A stretch of 64,000 nt of DNA from Bradyrhizobium iriomotense (GTDB lineage Bacteria; Pseudomonadota; Alphaproteobacteria; Rhizobiales; Xanthobacteraceae). The notes under the pieces were generated by a model that saw only the letters and a program-made list of their open reading frames with translations, was not told the DNA's origin and did no database searches. Location of the stretch: positions 1 to 64,000 of the forward strand of contig NZ_BSOW01000007.1 of NCBI RefSeq assembly GCF_030160715.1. The letters run 5' to 3'. Positions 35,056-43,879 of the stretch are shown in pieces. The position numbers and the translations under genes were made by a program. Within the stretch, counting starts at the first letter, position 1; every line of letters starts with the position of its first letter.

Positions 35056-36509
35056 GGGGAGAACTCCTTCAGCGCAGGATACAGTTTTCGCCACTGATGA
35101 TAGGCGTCGTCATAGGCAGCCGCAGCGGACGCGCGCGGCGCAAAGCTCGCGAGCCGCCGCGGACGTGTGCAGACCTGCGCGGGCTCCTCGCCGGTCGCGG
35201 CAAGGCGGCCGAGCCGCGCGGCGCCCAGCGCAGCCCCGACCTCGCCTTCCTCGACGCGGTGCACGGGAATGCCGAGCACGTCGGCGCAGATCTGCGCCCA
35301 CAAGGCCGAGCGCGAGCCGCCGCCGACGAGATCGACCTCCGAAATCGCCGAGCTTGCGCTGCCGAGCGCGGCGAGATTGTCACGCGCGGCGAAGGCGACG
35401 CCTTCGAGCACCGCCTGCACGATCTGGTCGCGGCCGCTGGCGCCGCGCAAGCCGACGAAGGCGCCGCTCGCCGCGGCATCATTGTGCGGCGTGCGCTCAC
35501 CATCGAGGTAGGGCAGGAATTTGATCGGGCTCGGCCCGTCGACGCCCTCGCCGAGCGGCGCGAGCAGCGCGGCCGTCGGCGTCGCCATCACGTTCGAAAG
35601 CCAGGCGAGCGAAGCGGCCGCCGAGAGCATCACGCCCATCTGGTGCCACAGGCCGGGCAGCGCGTGGCAGAAGGCGTGCACGGCCGAAGCTGGCGCCGGC
35701 GCGAACCGGTCGGTGACGCGGAAGATGACGCCGGAGGTGCCGAGCGACAGGAAGGCATCGCCGGGAGCAATCGCGCTGAGCCCGATCGCGCTCGCCGCGT
35801 TATCGCCGGCGCCGCCGGCAACCACCACGTTGTTCGCCATGCCCCAGCGCTGCGCGTATTCCGGCGCCAGCAACGCACTGACCTCGCTGCCCTCGACGAG
35901 GCGCGGCATGTGATGCAGATCGAGGCCCGTGGCATGCAGCAGCAGCGCGGACCAGCGGCGCTGGCCGACGTCGAGCCACAGGGTGCCGGCGGCATCAGAC
36001 ATGTCCTCGACCATCTCGCCCGTCAGGCGATAGCGGACATAGGCCTTCGGCAGCAGCACTTTTGCGACGCGCCTGAAGATCTCGGGCTCGTGCCCCGCCA
36101 CCCACAGGAGTTTTGGCGCGGTGAAGCCGGGCATCGCCAGATTGCCCGCAATTGCGTGCAGCGACGGGCAGCGCCGCTCCAGCTTGACGCATTCGGCATG
36201 CGAGCGGCCGTCGTTCCAGAGGATGGCCGGGCGCAGCGGACGGCCGTCATCACCCAGCAGCGTCGCACCATGCATCTGGCCGGAGAGACCGATGCCACGA
36301 ACTTGCGCGACCTCGGCTGGATGGCCGGCGGCGAGATCGTCGACCGCACCGATCGCGGCCTCGACCCAGGCGTCTGGATCCTGCTCGGACCACAGCGGCG
36401 CGGGATGCGACAGCGCAAGCTCGCGCGCGGCCGTCGCGACGATCGCGCCGGCTTCGCTCACGAGCACCGCCTTCACACCGGACGTGCCGACGTCCAATCC
36501 GAGAAACAA
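35052..36509 (-). CDS. xylB: xylulokinase
   Basis: FGGY-family kinase of 485 residues that phosphorylates D-xylulose. I place the start at TTG 36509 ([14 protein letters not shown]) because GGGAGG lies about seven bases upstream and the family begins exactly here; the frame extends further without homology. Landmarks are [10 protein letters not shown] (phosphate 1), [18 protein letters not shown] with the catalytic aspartate, and [10 protein letters not shown] in the second domain. It is coupled to xylA by a four-base overlap and lies 80 bases downstream of the lacI-type regulator. Confidence 0.95.
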   Translation of the reverse strand: MFLGLDVGTSGVKAVLVSEAGAIVATAARELALSHPAPLWSEQDPDAWVEAAIGAVDDLAAGHPAEVAQVRGIGLSGQMHGATLLGDDGRPLRPAILWNDGRSHAECVKLERRCPSLHAIAGNLAMPGFTAPKLLWVAGHEPEIFRRVAKVLLPKAYVRYRLTGEMVEDMSDAAGTLWLDVGQRRWSALLLHATGLDLHHMPRLVEGSEVSALLAPEYAQRWGMANNVVVAGGAGDNAASAIGLSAIAPGDAFLSLGTSGVIFRVTDRFAPAPASAVHAFCHALPGLWHQMGVMLSAAASLAWLSNVMATPTAALLAPLGEGVDGPSPIKFLPYLDGERTPHNDAAASGAFVGLRGASGRDQIVQAVLEGVAFAARDNLAALGSASSAISEVDLVGGGSRSALWAQICADVLGIPVHRVEEGEVGAALGAARLGRLAATGEEPAQVCTRPRRLASFAPRASAAAAYDDAYHQWRKLYPALKEFSP

Positions 36510-36589
36510 TTTTCGTCCTCCCTTTCCGGCCCGGCTGGCGATCTCTGTCGCCTGTCCCGCACGGGCCGTCCTCACATCCGTTCTGCCTC

Positions 36590-37642
36590 TTAGGGCAGAT
36601 TGTCCCGCATCACGATGTCGATGCGGATCTTCTCCTGTTCGCTCAAGATCGGCTCGCCGCGCGCCAGCGCCAGCAGCACGCGCACGGCGGCGCGCGCCTC
36701 GTGCCCGGGGTTCTGCGAGATCGCGGCATCCATCACGCCCTGCAGCAGCAGCTTGCGCGTCAGGACCGTGACGTCGTGTCCGACGAACACGATCTGCTTG
36801 TCGCGACCGGACTCCATCAGCGCCCTGGCCACGCCTTGCGTGCCGGCGCCGACGTTATAGAGGCCGACGATGTCAGGATGCTTGGCAAGCAGCCGCGCCA
36901 AGAGCTGCCAGGAGCGCTCGTCCTCGTCGCGCCCCTCCAACACCGGCAGCACGCTCAGCTCGACAAACTCCGAGGCCATCACCTGGTTGAAGCCGAAGAT
37001 GCGCTCGGCATGGTCGCGCAGGCCCTGCGAGCCCGCGACGATCGCGACCTTGCCGGAGCTTAAATCAGACCTTGGCCCCACGAGCCGGCCGACCAGCGCA
37101 CCCGCGGTGCGCCCGGCTGCGATGTTGTCGATGCCGACATAATGGTGACGCCGCGACGACGGCACGTCGGAGACCAGGGTCACCACCTTGGTGCCGCCAT
37201 CGACGAGATCGTTGATCGCCGCCCGCACGCCGGGATGATCGAGCGCCACCACGGCGATGCCGTCATAGGTGCCGACGAGCTCTTCGAGCGAGGAGGCGAG
37301 CACGGAAGCGTCGAACACGTCGGTCGCGATCATCTCGACCGCGAGGCGACGGGCCGAAAGCCAGGCCGTCATCTCGCCGAGATAGGACTGGATCTGCTGC
37401 ATGAACAGGTTCGGCCCGGACGGCATCACGAAGGCGAAGCGCCGGGCGCGGCCGCGGGCGAGCTCGGCGGCAGCAACATGCGGCTGGAAGGAATTGCGCT
37501 CGATCGCATCCTTGACGCGCCGGACCGTATCCGGCCGCACGCCGGGCCGGTTGTGCAGGACGCGGTCGACCGTCGCGAGGCTGACCCCAGCCTGGCGGGC
37601 GATGTCCCTCAATGTCAGCGCGGCGGGGGCGTCCTGCTTCAT
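36590..37642 (-). CDS. LacI family transcriptional regulator of the xylose operon
   Basis: Protein of 350 residues from the ATG at 37642; MSCAP at 37684 is a less likely earlier start. An N-terminal LacI helix-turn-helix (LRDIARQAGVSLATVDRVL, about 10-28) and hinge precede a type I periplasmic-binding effector domain (RFAFVMPSGPN onward). It is the first gene of the pentose cluster on the same strand, so it probably regulates xylB, xylA and the transporter with a pentose or phosphorylated pentose as effector. The operator has not been located with confidence. Confidence 0.9.
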   Translation of the reverse strand: MKQDAPAALTLRDIARQAGVSLATVDRVLHNRPGVRPDTVRRVKDAIERNSFQPHVAAAELARGRARRFAFVMPSGPNLFMQQIQSYLGEMTAWLSARRLAVEMIATDVFDASVLASSLEELVGTYDGIAVVALDHPGVRAAINDLVDGGTKVVTLVSDVPSSRRHHYVGIDNIAAGRTAGALVGRLVGPRSDLSSGKVAIVAGSQGLRDHAERIFGFNQVMASEFVELSVLPVLEGRDEDERSWQLLARLLAKHPDIVGLYNVGAGTQGVARALMESGRDKQIVFVGHDVTVLTRKLLLQGVMDAAISQNPGHEARAAVRVLLALARGEPILSEQEKIRIDIVMRDNLP

Positions 37643-37748
37643 GGGCTGAAGGCTAGCAGAGGTTTTCTGAGGTGCGCAACTCATTTTGAGGACCGGGCTG
37701 GGGACGACCGGCCGCCCGATTGTGCGCCCGTCGCTTGCGCTGCGGACC

Positions 37749-38213
37749 TCAGCGCCCGGTCAGGTCGAGCGTCAGGAACAGGCTGTTGGGGTCCTCGACA
37801 TAGCCCTCGAACGGTCCGCAATCGACGAAGCCATGCGCCCGGTAGAGGGCGTGCGCGGGCTTGAAATAATCCCACGATCCGGTTTCGAGGCTCAGCCGCG
37901 CCATGCCGCGGGCGCGGGCCTCTGCGATGATGTGACCGAGCATGAGTGCGCCAAAACCGCGCCGGCGCGCGGTCTGGAGCGTATGCATCGACTTGACCTC
38001 GCCATGGAAGGCGGAGAGCGACTTCAGCGCGCCGACGGCGACCAGCGTCTCGTCATCCCAGCCGGTCCAGAAGGCGACGTCGGGCGCACGCAAGCCGCTG
38101 AGATCGAGCGCATGCGCGCTGCCCGGCGCCGTCTGCGCGGCCGCGCTCGTCCTGTGATAGTCGAGCATCGCGATGACGCGCGGATCGTAGGTATCGCCGG
38201 TGCGGATCTGCAT
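37749..38213 (-). CDS. GNAT family N-acetyltransferase
   Basis: Protein of 154 residues from the ATG at 38213, which has GAGGAG at the right distance. The acetyl-CoA loop is in TARRRGFGALMLGHIIAEARARG (R-R-x-G-F-G, about residues 85-95), followed by LSLETGSWDYFKPAHALYRAHGF, the usual motif B ending. It resembles the yeast-MPR/YpeA-like group of small-molecule acetyltransferases. It forms the last gene of a regulator-GNAT-GNAT run on the minus strand. Confidence 0.88.
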   Translation of the reverse strand: MQIRTGDTYDPRVIAMLDYHRTSAAAQTAPGSAHALDLSGLRAPDVAFWTGWDDETLVAVGALKSLSAFHGEVKSMHTLQTARRRGFGALMLGHIIAEARARGMARLSLETGSWDYFKPAHALYRAHGFVDCGPFEGYVEDPNSLFLTLDLTGR

Positions 38214-38226
38214 GTCGCTCCTCATC

Positions 38227-38739
38227 TCACGGCGCGATGTCGGTGGCGAGCCGCTTCTGCATGAACACGAGATCGAGCCAACGGCCGAACTTGCAGCCGA
38301 CCTCTGGCATGCGCGCCACTTCGCTAAAGCCGAACGAGGCGTGGAGCGCGATCGAGCCCGCATTGGTGGCCTCGATCCCCGCGATCATCATGTGCTTGCG
38401 CATCGCGGTGGCGCGCTCGATCAGCGCTGCCATCAGGCTGCGACCGATGCCGCAGCGGTGATGGCGCACGTCGACATAAACCGAATTCTCCACCGTGTGG
38501 CGATAGCCGGGCCACGGGCGGAAGTCGCCGAAGGAGGCAAAGCCCACGACATCCGATCCACGCATCGCAACCAGCACGGGATAGCCGGCCTCGCCGCGGG
38601 CGCGGATCCAGTCGCGCCGCGACTCGAGATCCGACGGGCCGTCGGTCCACACTGCGGTGGTGTTCACCGCCGCGAAATTATAGATTGCCAAAATATCGGC
38701 GGCGTCTTCCAGCGTGGCATCGCGCACGATCAGCGGCAT
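38227..38739 (-). CDS. GNAT family N-acetyltransferase, phosphinothricin acetyltransferase-like
   Basis: Protein of 170 residues. It begins MPLIVRDATLEDAADILAIYN, has VENSVYVDVRHHRCGIGRSL with the acetyl-CoA loop (H-R-C-G-I-G, about 94-99), and IEATNAGSIALHASFGF near the end, closely matching the Pat/Bar and MddA group that acetylates phosphinothricin or methionine sulfone and sulfoximine. Its ATG shares one base with the stop of the XRE-cupin regulator (TGATG), so regulator and enzyme are translated together. Confidence 0.88.
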   Translation of the reverse strand: MPLIVRDATLEDAADILAIYNFAAVNTTAVWTDGPSDLESRRDWIRARGEAGYPVLVAMRGSDVVGFASFGDFRPWPGYRHTVENSVYVDVRHHRCGIGRSLMAALIERATAMRKHMMIAGIEATNAGSIALHASFGFSEVARMPEVGCKFGRWLDLVFMQKRLATDIAP

Positions 38740-39320
38740 CAGGCTTTCCCTTGGGCTGTACCGCGCCGGATGACGATGACATAGCGCGCATCCTGCCGGC
38801 TTTCGTTCTCGAAGGTGACCGCGCGCATGACGTCGAAGTCGAGGCAATCGCCTTCGCGCAGGCGCAGCGTCTTGGCGTCGATGTGCACGGAGATCGCGCC
38901 CTGCAGCATCAGGAGCTGCTGGGTGAAGGCGGTGCGGCCCCAGGGGCTGTAGGGCACGCGCGCACCGGCCGGCAGGTCGACGACGATGATCTCGATGCCG
39001 CTCGCCGCATCCGTCGGCGAGGCGTGACGCCGGCGATAGCCGCTCTCGGGATCGCGCCATTGCGGCTGGTCGGCGAGCCGCACCAGGCGCTCCGGCGGCT
39101 TGTCGGCAAGCGCGACCACGCCGCTCAGCGACACGTCGAGCGCGGCGCAAAGCTTGTTGAGCAGCGACGCTGTCGCGCTGCTCTGCGCACGCTCGACCCG
39201 CCCGATCATCGCGCGGCTGACGCCCGAGCGTGCGGCGAGTTCATTCAGGGTCATGCCTGCCTGCATCCTCAGCGTCTTCAATCGGCGACCGATCGCACGG
39301 TCGAGCTTTTGCTGGTCCAT
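38739..39320 (-). CDS. XRE family regulator with C-terminal cupin domain
   Basis: Protein of 193 residues from the ATG at 39320. An N-terminal XRE helix-turn-helix (MTLNELAARSGVSRAMIGRV, about 23-42) is joined to a cupin domain with GARVPYSPWG and LREGDCLDFD. Such proteins (PuuR/SutR-like) sense small molecules through the cupin and repress adjacent catabolic or detoxification genes. Translational coupling to the phosphinothricin-acetyltransferase-like gene implies that they act together, possibly on an amino acid analogue. Confidence 0.88.
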   Translation of the reverse strand: MDQQKLDRAIGRRLKTLRMQAGMTLNELAARSGVSRAMIGRVERAQSSATASLLNKLCAALDVSLSGVVALADKPPERLVRLADQPQWRDPESGYRRRHASPTDAASGIEIIVVDLPAGARVPYSPWGRTAFTQQLLMLQGAISVHIDAKTLRLREGDCLDFDVMRAVTFENESRQDARYVIVIRRGTAQGKA

Positions 39321-39512
39321 TGTCTTGCCGGTCCTCGCCCTCATCCGAACATCGCCCGGCGGCTGGACCGCACCCGCCGAGGCAAGAAGAACTTAGCGCG
39401 GGGAGCGGTGAACGCCGGGATCGAGAGGCTAATATATTAGAATCTTTGCGCGCCTCGTACGCCCGGTTAGAATGCATCGACGGCACGGACAATGCGTGAG
39501 CGAGGCAATCAC

Positions 39513-40485
39513 ATGAGCCAGCCTACGCAGCGGATGATCCGGACCAACGGCCTCAACGTCGCCGAGCAGGGTGATGGGCCGCTCGTGCTGCTCTGCCACA
39601 GCTTTCCCGAGAGCTGGTACTCCTGGCGCCATCAGCTCGCGGCGCTGGCAGCTAGCGGTTTCCATGCGGTCGCGCCCAAAGCGCATATCGCCGATGGTCC
39701 GAGAAGGGCCATTAACGGACTCCTGCCGTGCAGCTGTTCAACAGCTTACTCGATCACCCTCGCCACCATACCCGTCGGAGCCGTCTCCACATCTCCCCAA
39801 ATCTGCCCATCAATTTGCTCGAGCGCTCGAGGCTCATCAAGCATCGCCCTCTCCACGGTTCCGAGAATCAAAGATTTATCGCGGCATGGCCCTTCGCATC
39901 TCAACATATCCTCGCATTGTCGCCATCGTCGCAAATGTGGCCGGGCACGCCCCGGACCGACGGACCGAACCATATTGGAATGCCCTCCCAGACAATCCAG
40001 CAGCCGACGGGGCCGGTATTGAATATAAGACAGGGTGTGCCGTGTACTGTGATGCGCGTTCGCCTGGCTGCGAATTTCTCGCGAGCCACGGCGGTCGTTG
40101 TAAGCATGGTGATCGCGATCAATCCAGTCGCGAAGAGCTTGATTGTGGTCATTGAGCTTGTCCTTCTAACCCTTGATGCCGCCGAATTCGCCCGCAGCGG
40201 ATTTCGCGGCCCCCTCAACTATTATCGCAACCTCGATCGCAACTGGAGATGATGGCCGCCTTCGAAGGCGTGAAGGTCACGGTGCCCACACTCTTCATGG
40301 CCGGCGACCACCACATGGTCATCGCATTCCCCGGTGCTGCTGAGCATCTCGCCAACACGAAACACTCCGTGCCGCTGCTCCGCGACATCCAGATGCTCCC
40401 CGGCTGGGGCCACTGGACCCAGCAGGAGCGGCCGACGGAGGTGAATGCGGCGATGATCGAGTTCCTGCGGAGCCTGCCGATCTAG
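39513..40485 (+). pseudogene. disrupted alpha/beta hydrolase (epoxide hydrolase-like)
   Basis: The 5' part (39513 to about 39676) encodes a normal start of an epoxide-hydrolase-like protein: [20 protein letters not shown], then [15 protein letters not shown] and FHAVAP. From there about 510 bases are unrelated. Homology resumes at about 40192 with FRGPLNYYRNLDRNW, then shifts frame by one base before MMAAFEGVKVTVPTLFMAGD, and runs to the genuine end with GWGHWTQQERPTEVN. The middle, including the nucleophile elbow and lid, is missing and one base is deleted near 40246. The gene cannot make an active enzyme. Confidence 0.8.
39901..40152 (-). CDS. small putative secreted protein inside the disrupted hydrolase
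   Basis: Protein of 83 residues starting [20 protein letters not shown] and continuing [11 protein letters not shown], a convincing signal peptide with a VAR-type cleavage site about residue 23. The mature part contains two cysteine residues about 22 apart and ends near [13 protein letters not shown]. It resembles a type of short secreted protein common in Bradyrhizobium, but I cannot name a family. It lies antisense within the foreign segment interrupting the hydrolase gene, so it may have been carried in with it. Confidence 0.4.
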   Translation of the reverse strand: MTTIKLFATGLIAITMLTTTAVAREKFAARRTRITVHGTPCLIFNTGPVGCWIVWEGIPIWFGPSVRGVPGHICDDGDNARIC

Positions 40486-40546
40486 CGGCAACGGACGCGC
40501 ACGCCGACAGTCACGAACGTTCAGATTGGCTCGAAAAGCGAGAGCT

Positions 40547-40620
40547 TGGAGCGGGCGAAGGGAATCGAACCCTCGTATGCAGCTTGGGAAGCTGCCGTTC
40601 TACCATTGAACTACGCCCGC
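40547..40620 (-). tRNA. tRNA-Gly(CCC)
   Basis: Read on the minus strand, the 74-base cloverleaf has acceptor arm GCGGGCG/CGCCCGC, a D-arm with AGTTCAATGGTAGAAC, anticodon stem GCAGC/GCTGC with loop TTCCCAA (anticodon CCC, glycine), T-arm GAGGGTTCGATTCCCTT, discriminator T and encoded CCA. All stems are paired. It sits alone in the 305-base spacer between the disrupted hydrolase and ogt. Confidence 0.96.
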
Positions 40621-40790
40621 TTGATGCGTGGTCCGCGCTCTCCTGATTAGCCGAGACGGCGCCTCGCGCCAAGCGCTTTGGCGCGGTCGCCCTGACACTT
40701 CTTAACTTGTTGGCAAGATTCTGGGTGCGCCGGACTGTGGCGGTGTTATGATCCTTGGTGGGCAAGGACGTGCATGAATGGGGCGTGCAC
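40621..40790. other. spacer between tRNA-Gly and ogt
   Basis: This holds the upstream region of both the tRNA gene (minus) and ogt (plus). TTGTTGGC and GTGTTATGATC at about 40707-40752 form a plausible but weak -35/-10 pair for ogt. No repeat element is present. An in-frame TTG at 40755 could extend Ogt by 12 residues. Confidence 0.4.
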
Positions 40791-41369
40791 ATGGTGGGGC
40801 GGTCTTACACGATATTCGATACGGCGATCGGCCGCTGCGGCATCGTCTGGAGCGGCGCCGGCATCGTGGCCGTGCAATTGCCGGAGGCGCGGGAGCTCGA
40901 CACCCGCCGCCGGATTTTCCAGGTCCACCCTGAAGCCCGCGAGCAGCGGCCGTCTGGCAATACCGAGCTTGCGATCGAGGCCATCGCGGCCTTCCTGCAT
41001 GGCGACGCCGCGGATGTCCCCGACATCAGCCTCGACATGAGCGGCGTGCCCGGCTTCAACCGGCGCGTCTACGACTTCACCCGCGCCATCCCGCGCGGGG
41101 CGACGCGCACCTATGGCGAGATCGCCAAGGCGCTGGGCGCCTCCGGCGCCTTGCATTCGGTGGCGCAGGCGATCGGCAAAAATCCATTCATGATCATCGT
41201 GCCCTGCCACCGCGTGCTCGAGGTCGGGAACTACGCCGACCGGATCTCGCCTTATGGCGGGGTGATCTCGAAACGCCGCCTGCTCTCGCTCGAGGGCGCC
41301 CATCCGGTCGCCAGCAAGACGCTATTCGAGGTGCTGCTGCCCGTTGCCCCGCCACGGGTGCAGACCTAG
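40791..41369 (+). CDS. ogt: methylated-DNA--protein-cysteine methyltransferase
   Basis: Protein of 192 residues that removes O6-methyl groups from guanine by transfer to its own cysteine. The C-terminal domain has the helix-turn-helix (RTYGEIAKALGASGALH), the arginine finger region, and the acceptor motif IIVPCHRVLEVGN (Cys about residue 139). The N-terminal domain is short and lacks an Ada-type activator part, so this is the Ogt form. An AraC-type regulator follows immediately on the same strand. Confidence 0.92.
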   Translation: MVGRSYTIFDTAIGRCGIVWSGAGIVAVQLPEARELDTRRRIFQVHPEAREQRPSGNTELAIEAIAAFLHGDAADVPDISLDMSGVPGFNRRVYDFTRAIPRGATRTYGEIAKALGASGALHSVAQAIGKNPFMIIVPCHRVLEVGNYADRISPYGGVISKRRLLSLEGAHPVASKTLFEVLLPVAPPRVQT

Positions 41370-41378
41370 ATAGAGCGG

Positions 41379-42218
41379 ATGGAAGCGACCACGCTGAAGA
41401 CGACGCCTTCGATGACGGTGTCGCGGTTTCGCTGCGATGCGGGACCGGACGACACGCCGTTTGCCGAATACCGCACCGGCCATTCGCTCGCCTATGTCCG
41501 CGAAGGCAGCTTTGGCTGCCACTGCCGGGCCGGCTTCTTCGAGCTGGTAGCAGGCTCGGTGCTGGTCGGCCATCCCGGCGACGAATACACCTGCACGCAT
41601 GAGCATGTCAGTGGCGACGAGTGCCTGTCGTTCTTCATCGGCGAGGACCTCGTCGAAGCGCTGGGCGGACGGCGCGAGGTCTGGCGGGTCGGCGCCACGC
41701 CGCCACTGCCCGAGCTGATGGTGCTGGGCGAGCTGGCCCAGACGGCAGCAGATGGCAACAGCGACCTCGGCATCGACGAGATCGGCCAGATTTTTGCGGG
41801 CCGCTTCGTCGAGGTGGTCTCGGGCAAGGCGCGCAAACAGGTTGCGCCGACGGCACGCGACCGCCGCCGCGCGGTGGAGACCGCGCTGTGGATCGACGAG
41901 AATTCAGGAGAGGACATCGACCTCGACGACGCCGCGCGGCAGGCGGGCCTCAGTCCCTTCCACTTCCTGCGCCTGTTTTCAAACGTGCTCGGCGTCACCC
42001 CGCATCAATATCTGGTGCGCTCGCGGCTGCGGCACGCCGCGCGCCTCCTCAGCGATGATGACATCGCGGTCACCGACATCGCCTATGACGTCGGCTTCGG
42101 CGATCTTTCCAACTTCGTCCGCACCTTCCATCGCGCCGCCGGCGTGTCGCCGACCAAGTTCCGCCAGGCCTCGCGCGGGATGCGCAAGATTTTCCAAGAG
42201 CAGTTGGCCCTCAACTGA
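41379..42218 (+). CDS. AraC family transcriptional regulator
   Basis: Protein of 279 residues. An N-terminal cupin-like sensing domain of about 160 residues precedes two C-terminal helix-turn-helix units, [19 protein letters not shown] and [20 protein letters not shown], with the AraC signature ending in [12 protein letters not shown]. Four cysteines lie in the sensing domain at about residues 12, 47, 49 and 86, among them the pair in FGCHCRAGF. Starting nine bases after ogt suggests co-transcription; regulation of alkylation repair is possible but inferred. Confidence 0.9.
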   Translation: MEATTLKTTPSMTVSRFRCDAGPDDTPFAEYRTGHSLAYVREGSFGCHCRAGFFELVAGSVLVGHPGDEYTCTHEHVSGDECLSFFIGEDLVEALGGRREVWRVGATPPLPELMVLGELAQTAADGNSDLGIDEIGQIFAGRFVEVVSGKARKQVAPTARDRRRAVETALWIDENSGEDIDLDDAARQAGLSPFHFLRLFSNVLGVTPHQYLVRSRLRHAARLLSDDDIAVTDIAYDVGFGDLSNFVRTFHRAAGVSPTKFRQASRGMRKIFQEQLALN

Positions 42219-42273
42219 CTAGGGTCGTCTCCGACAGCGCCGACACGCGTGCGCTTTTGGAATGGAGACGATC

Positions 42274-42633
42274 ATGTACGACCACATCGGATTGCGCGTT
42301 GCCGACCTCGACGCCAGCACGAAATTCTACACCGCTGTGCTTGGCCCGCTCGGCCATGTCCTGTGCTCGAGCGGCGACGGCTATGCCGGCTTCGGACCGA
42401 AAGGCGAGCCGGCGCTCTGGCTGCATCTGAACAAGGGACGGAAAGCCGACGGCGCCCACATCGCCTTCCGCGCCAAGGACCACGACGCCGTCAAGAAATT
42501 CCACAGCGAAGGCCTGAAATCCGGCGGCCGCGACAATGGCGGCGCCGGCCCGCGCAAGGACTACAGCCCGACATACTACGCAGCGTTTTTGATCGATCCT
42601 GACGGCAACAATGTCGAGGCGGTGTGCACGTGA
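42274..42633 (+). CDS. VOC family protein (glyoxalase-like)
   Basis: Protein of 119 residues from the ATG at 42274, which has GGAG six bases upstream; an ATG at 42262 would overlap that signal. The vicinal-oxygen-chelate fold is visible from YDHIGLRVADLDASTKFYTA, the central HIAFRAKDHDAVKKFH segment, and the closing FLIDPDGNNVEAV with the metal-ligand glutamate. One His at the start, one in the middle and the final Glu could bind a metal. It could be a resistance or isomerase protein; the substrate is unknown. Confidence 0.87.
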   Translation: MYDHIGLRVADLDASTKFYTAVLGPLGHVLCSSGDGYAGFGPKGEPALWLHLNKGRKADGAHIAFRAKDHDAVKKFHSEGLKSGGRDNGGAGPRKDYSPTYYAAFLIDPDGNNVEAVCT

Positions 42634-42649
42634 GCTCTTGTCGCTAATT

Positions 42650-42738
42650 CCGTCATTGCGAGGAGCGAAGCGACGAAGCAATCCAGACTGCCTCCGCGGA
42701 TACATTCCTGGATTGCTTCGCTACGCTCGCAATGACGG
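42650..42738. repeat. palindromic repeat of the CGTCATTGCGAG type
   Basis: Ends CCGTCATTGCGAGGAGCGAAGC and GCTACGCTCGCAATGACGG are inverted copies around AAGCAATCCAGA...TGGATTGCTTCG. It is nearly the same as 21857-21944 and lies between the VOC and SRPBCC genes. Confidence 0.8.
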
Positions 42739-42777
42739 TGCCTGCGGCAGCTACTTTCCCAATCAAGGACACCTCCC

Positions 42778-43170
42778 ATGGCCTCCATCCACAATGACGT
42801 TCCTCTCAACGCCCCCGCGCGAAAGGTGTGGGACGCGGTGCGCGATTTCGGCGCCCTGCACGAACGCCTGGTGCCGGGCTTCGTCACCGCCTGCACGCTC
42901 GACGGCGATGCGCGCATCGTCACCTTCTCCAACGGCTCGGTGGCACGCGAAACACTGGTCGATTGCGACGAGGCGCGGCAGCGGCTGGTCTATGCGATCA
43001 ACAATGAGCGGCTGAAGCACTACAGCGCCTCGGTTCAGGTGATCGCCGACGGCGAGGCGAGGTGCCGGCTGGTCTGGATCATCGACATGCTGCCAAACGA
43101 GCTCGCACCCTATGTGCAGGGTCAGACGAAGGAGGCCGTGCACGCCATGCACAAAGCATTCCCGGGCTAA
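42778..43170 (+). CDS. SRPBCC family protein (START/Bet v1-like)
   Basis: Protein of 130 residues with the helix-grip fold pattern: an N-terminal strand SIHNDVPLNAPARKVWDAVR, an alternating strand set ending in RCRLVWIIDMLPNEL, and a C-terminal amphipathic helix (VQGQTKEAVHAMHKAF). This family binds hydrophobic ligands or catalyses polyketide-type cyclisations. No specific function can be inferred. A copy of a bipartite hairpin repeat begins directly after the stop. Confidence 0.83.
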   Translation: MASIHNDVPLNAPARKVWDAVRDFGALHERLVPGFVTACTLDGDARIVTFSNGSVARETLVDCDEARQRLVYAINNERLKHYSASVQVIADGEARCRLVWIIDMLPNELAPYVQGQTKEAVHAMHKAFPG

Positions 43171-43265
43171 AGCGCTATCGCGCTTTAGCTTCTTTTGCGC
43201 ACGATCTTTTCGGAAAACCGCTGCACACTTTGCGCTAACGCGGCCCTTCGGGTCCGGATCGTGCT
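43171..43265. repeat. bipartite hairpin repeat, copy 2
   Basis: The first hairpin is AAAGCGC...GCGCTTT (43171-43189), followed by TTCTTTTGCGCACGATC and, about 55 bases on, GGATCGTGC, which is inverted to it. It aligns with copies at 27756-27872 and 43878-43967 over most of its length. The first hairpin probably ends transcription of the SRPBCC gene. Confidence 0.7.
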
Positions 43266-43275
43266 TTGGCGGTTC

Positions 43276-43297
43276 CTCTGTGAGAATTCTCACAGAG
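43276..43297. promoter_or_regulatory. perfect 22-base palindrome (candidate operator)
   Basis: The 22 bases are fully self-complementary with half-site CTCTGTGAGAA. The site lies 99 bases before the ATG of the Met/Gly-rich secreted protein, in the only stretch of that spacer not covered by the repeat. Its even, perfect symmetry is typical of a dimeric repressor site, though a repeat origin cannot be excluded. Confidence 0.45.
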
Positions 43298-43396
43298 CCC
43301 TCCCCTCGCCGGCTGTAACCATGGCGCCATGTGTCCGTTTGGCTCCGCGCTCCCCGCGGCGCCACGCGTGCAGGGAGCAAGCCAAAGGAGCAGGCG

Positions 43397-43879
43397 ATGA
43401 GAGGTGCTGACAAGGTAATCTGCCAGGCAGCCGCCGTGCTGCTGCTGTTTTCCATCACGAGCACGCCGGCCCGCGCACAGTTCGCAGGTCTCGGCGGCGG
43501 TAGCGGAGGCGCCGGCGGTCAGGACATGATGACCCAGATGGCGCCGATGCTGGAGATGATGAAGGCGAAGATGGGCAAGCGCCGCTTCGCCATGCTGATG
43601 CAGACCATGGGCCCGATGATGAGCCGCATGATGGAGAACGGCGGCGGTTTTGGCGGCATGATGGGCGGCAGCGGCCTGGGCGGCGGCATGCCGATGGGCA
43701 GCTATGGCGGCTACATGCCCCCGAACATGGGCGGCATGGGCATGGGTGGCATGGGCGGCGGCGACATGATGGGCATGCTCGGCGGTTCGGGCGCTGGCGA
43801 CATGATGGCGATGATCCCGCAATTGATGCGGCTCGCGAATGTCGGCGGTGGCGGCCATCGCCGCCACAGACGTCACTAA
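43397..43879 (+). CDS. Met/Gly-rich secreted protein with basic His-rich tail
   Basis: Protein of 160 residues with AAGGAG before the ATG. A signal peptide (VICQAAAVLLLFSITSTPARA, cleavage about residue 28) is followed by a Met-rich region (about residues 45-85, many M-M and M-x-x-M pairs around MGKRRFAMLMQTMGPMMSRM), a Gly/Met-rich low-complexity region (about 86-145), and a tail GHRRHRRH. Methionine and histidine clusters are typical of periplasmic copper or silver binders; that is inference. No family is recognised. The stop codon lies inside the first hairpin of a repeat copy. Confidence 0.68.
   Translation: MRGADKVICQAAAVLLLFSITSTPARAQFAGLGGGSGGAGGQDMMTQMAPMLEMMKAKMGKRRFAMLMQTMGPMMSRMMENGGGFGGMMGGSGLGGGMPMGSYGGYMPPNMGGMGMGGMGGGDMMGMLGGSGAGDMMAMIPQLMRLANVGGGGHRRHRRH

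Noticed and set aside
39677..40190. Complete insertion sequence in the hydrolase gene
   Set aside because: No terminal inverted repeats, target duplication or transposase could be seen; the origin of the segment is unknown.
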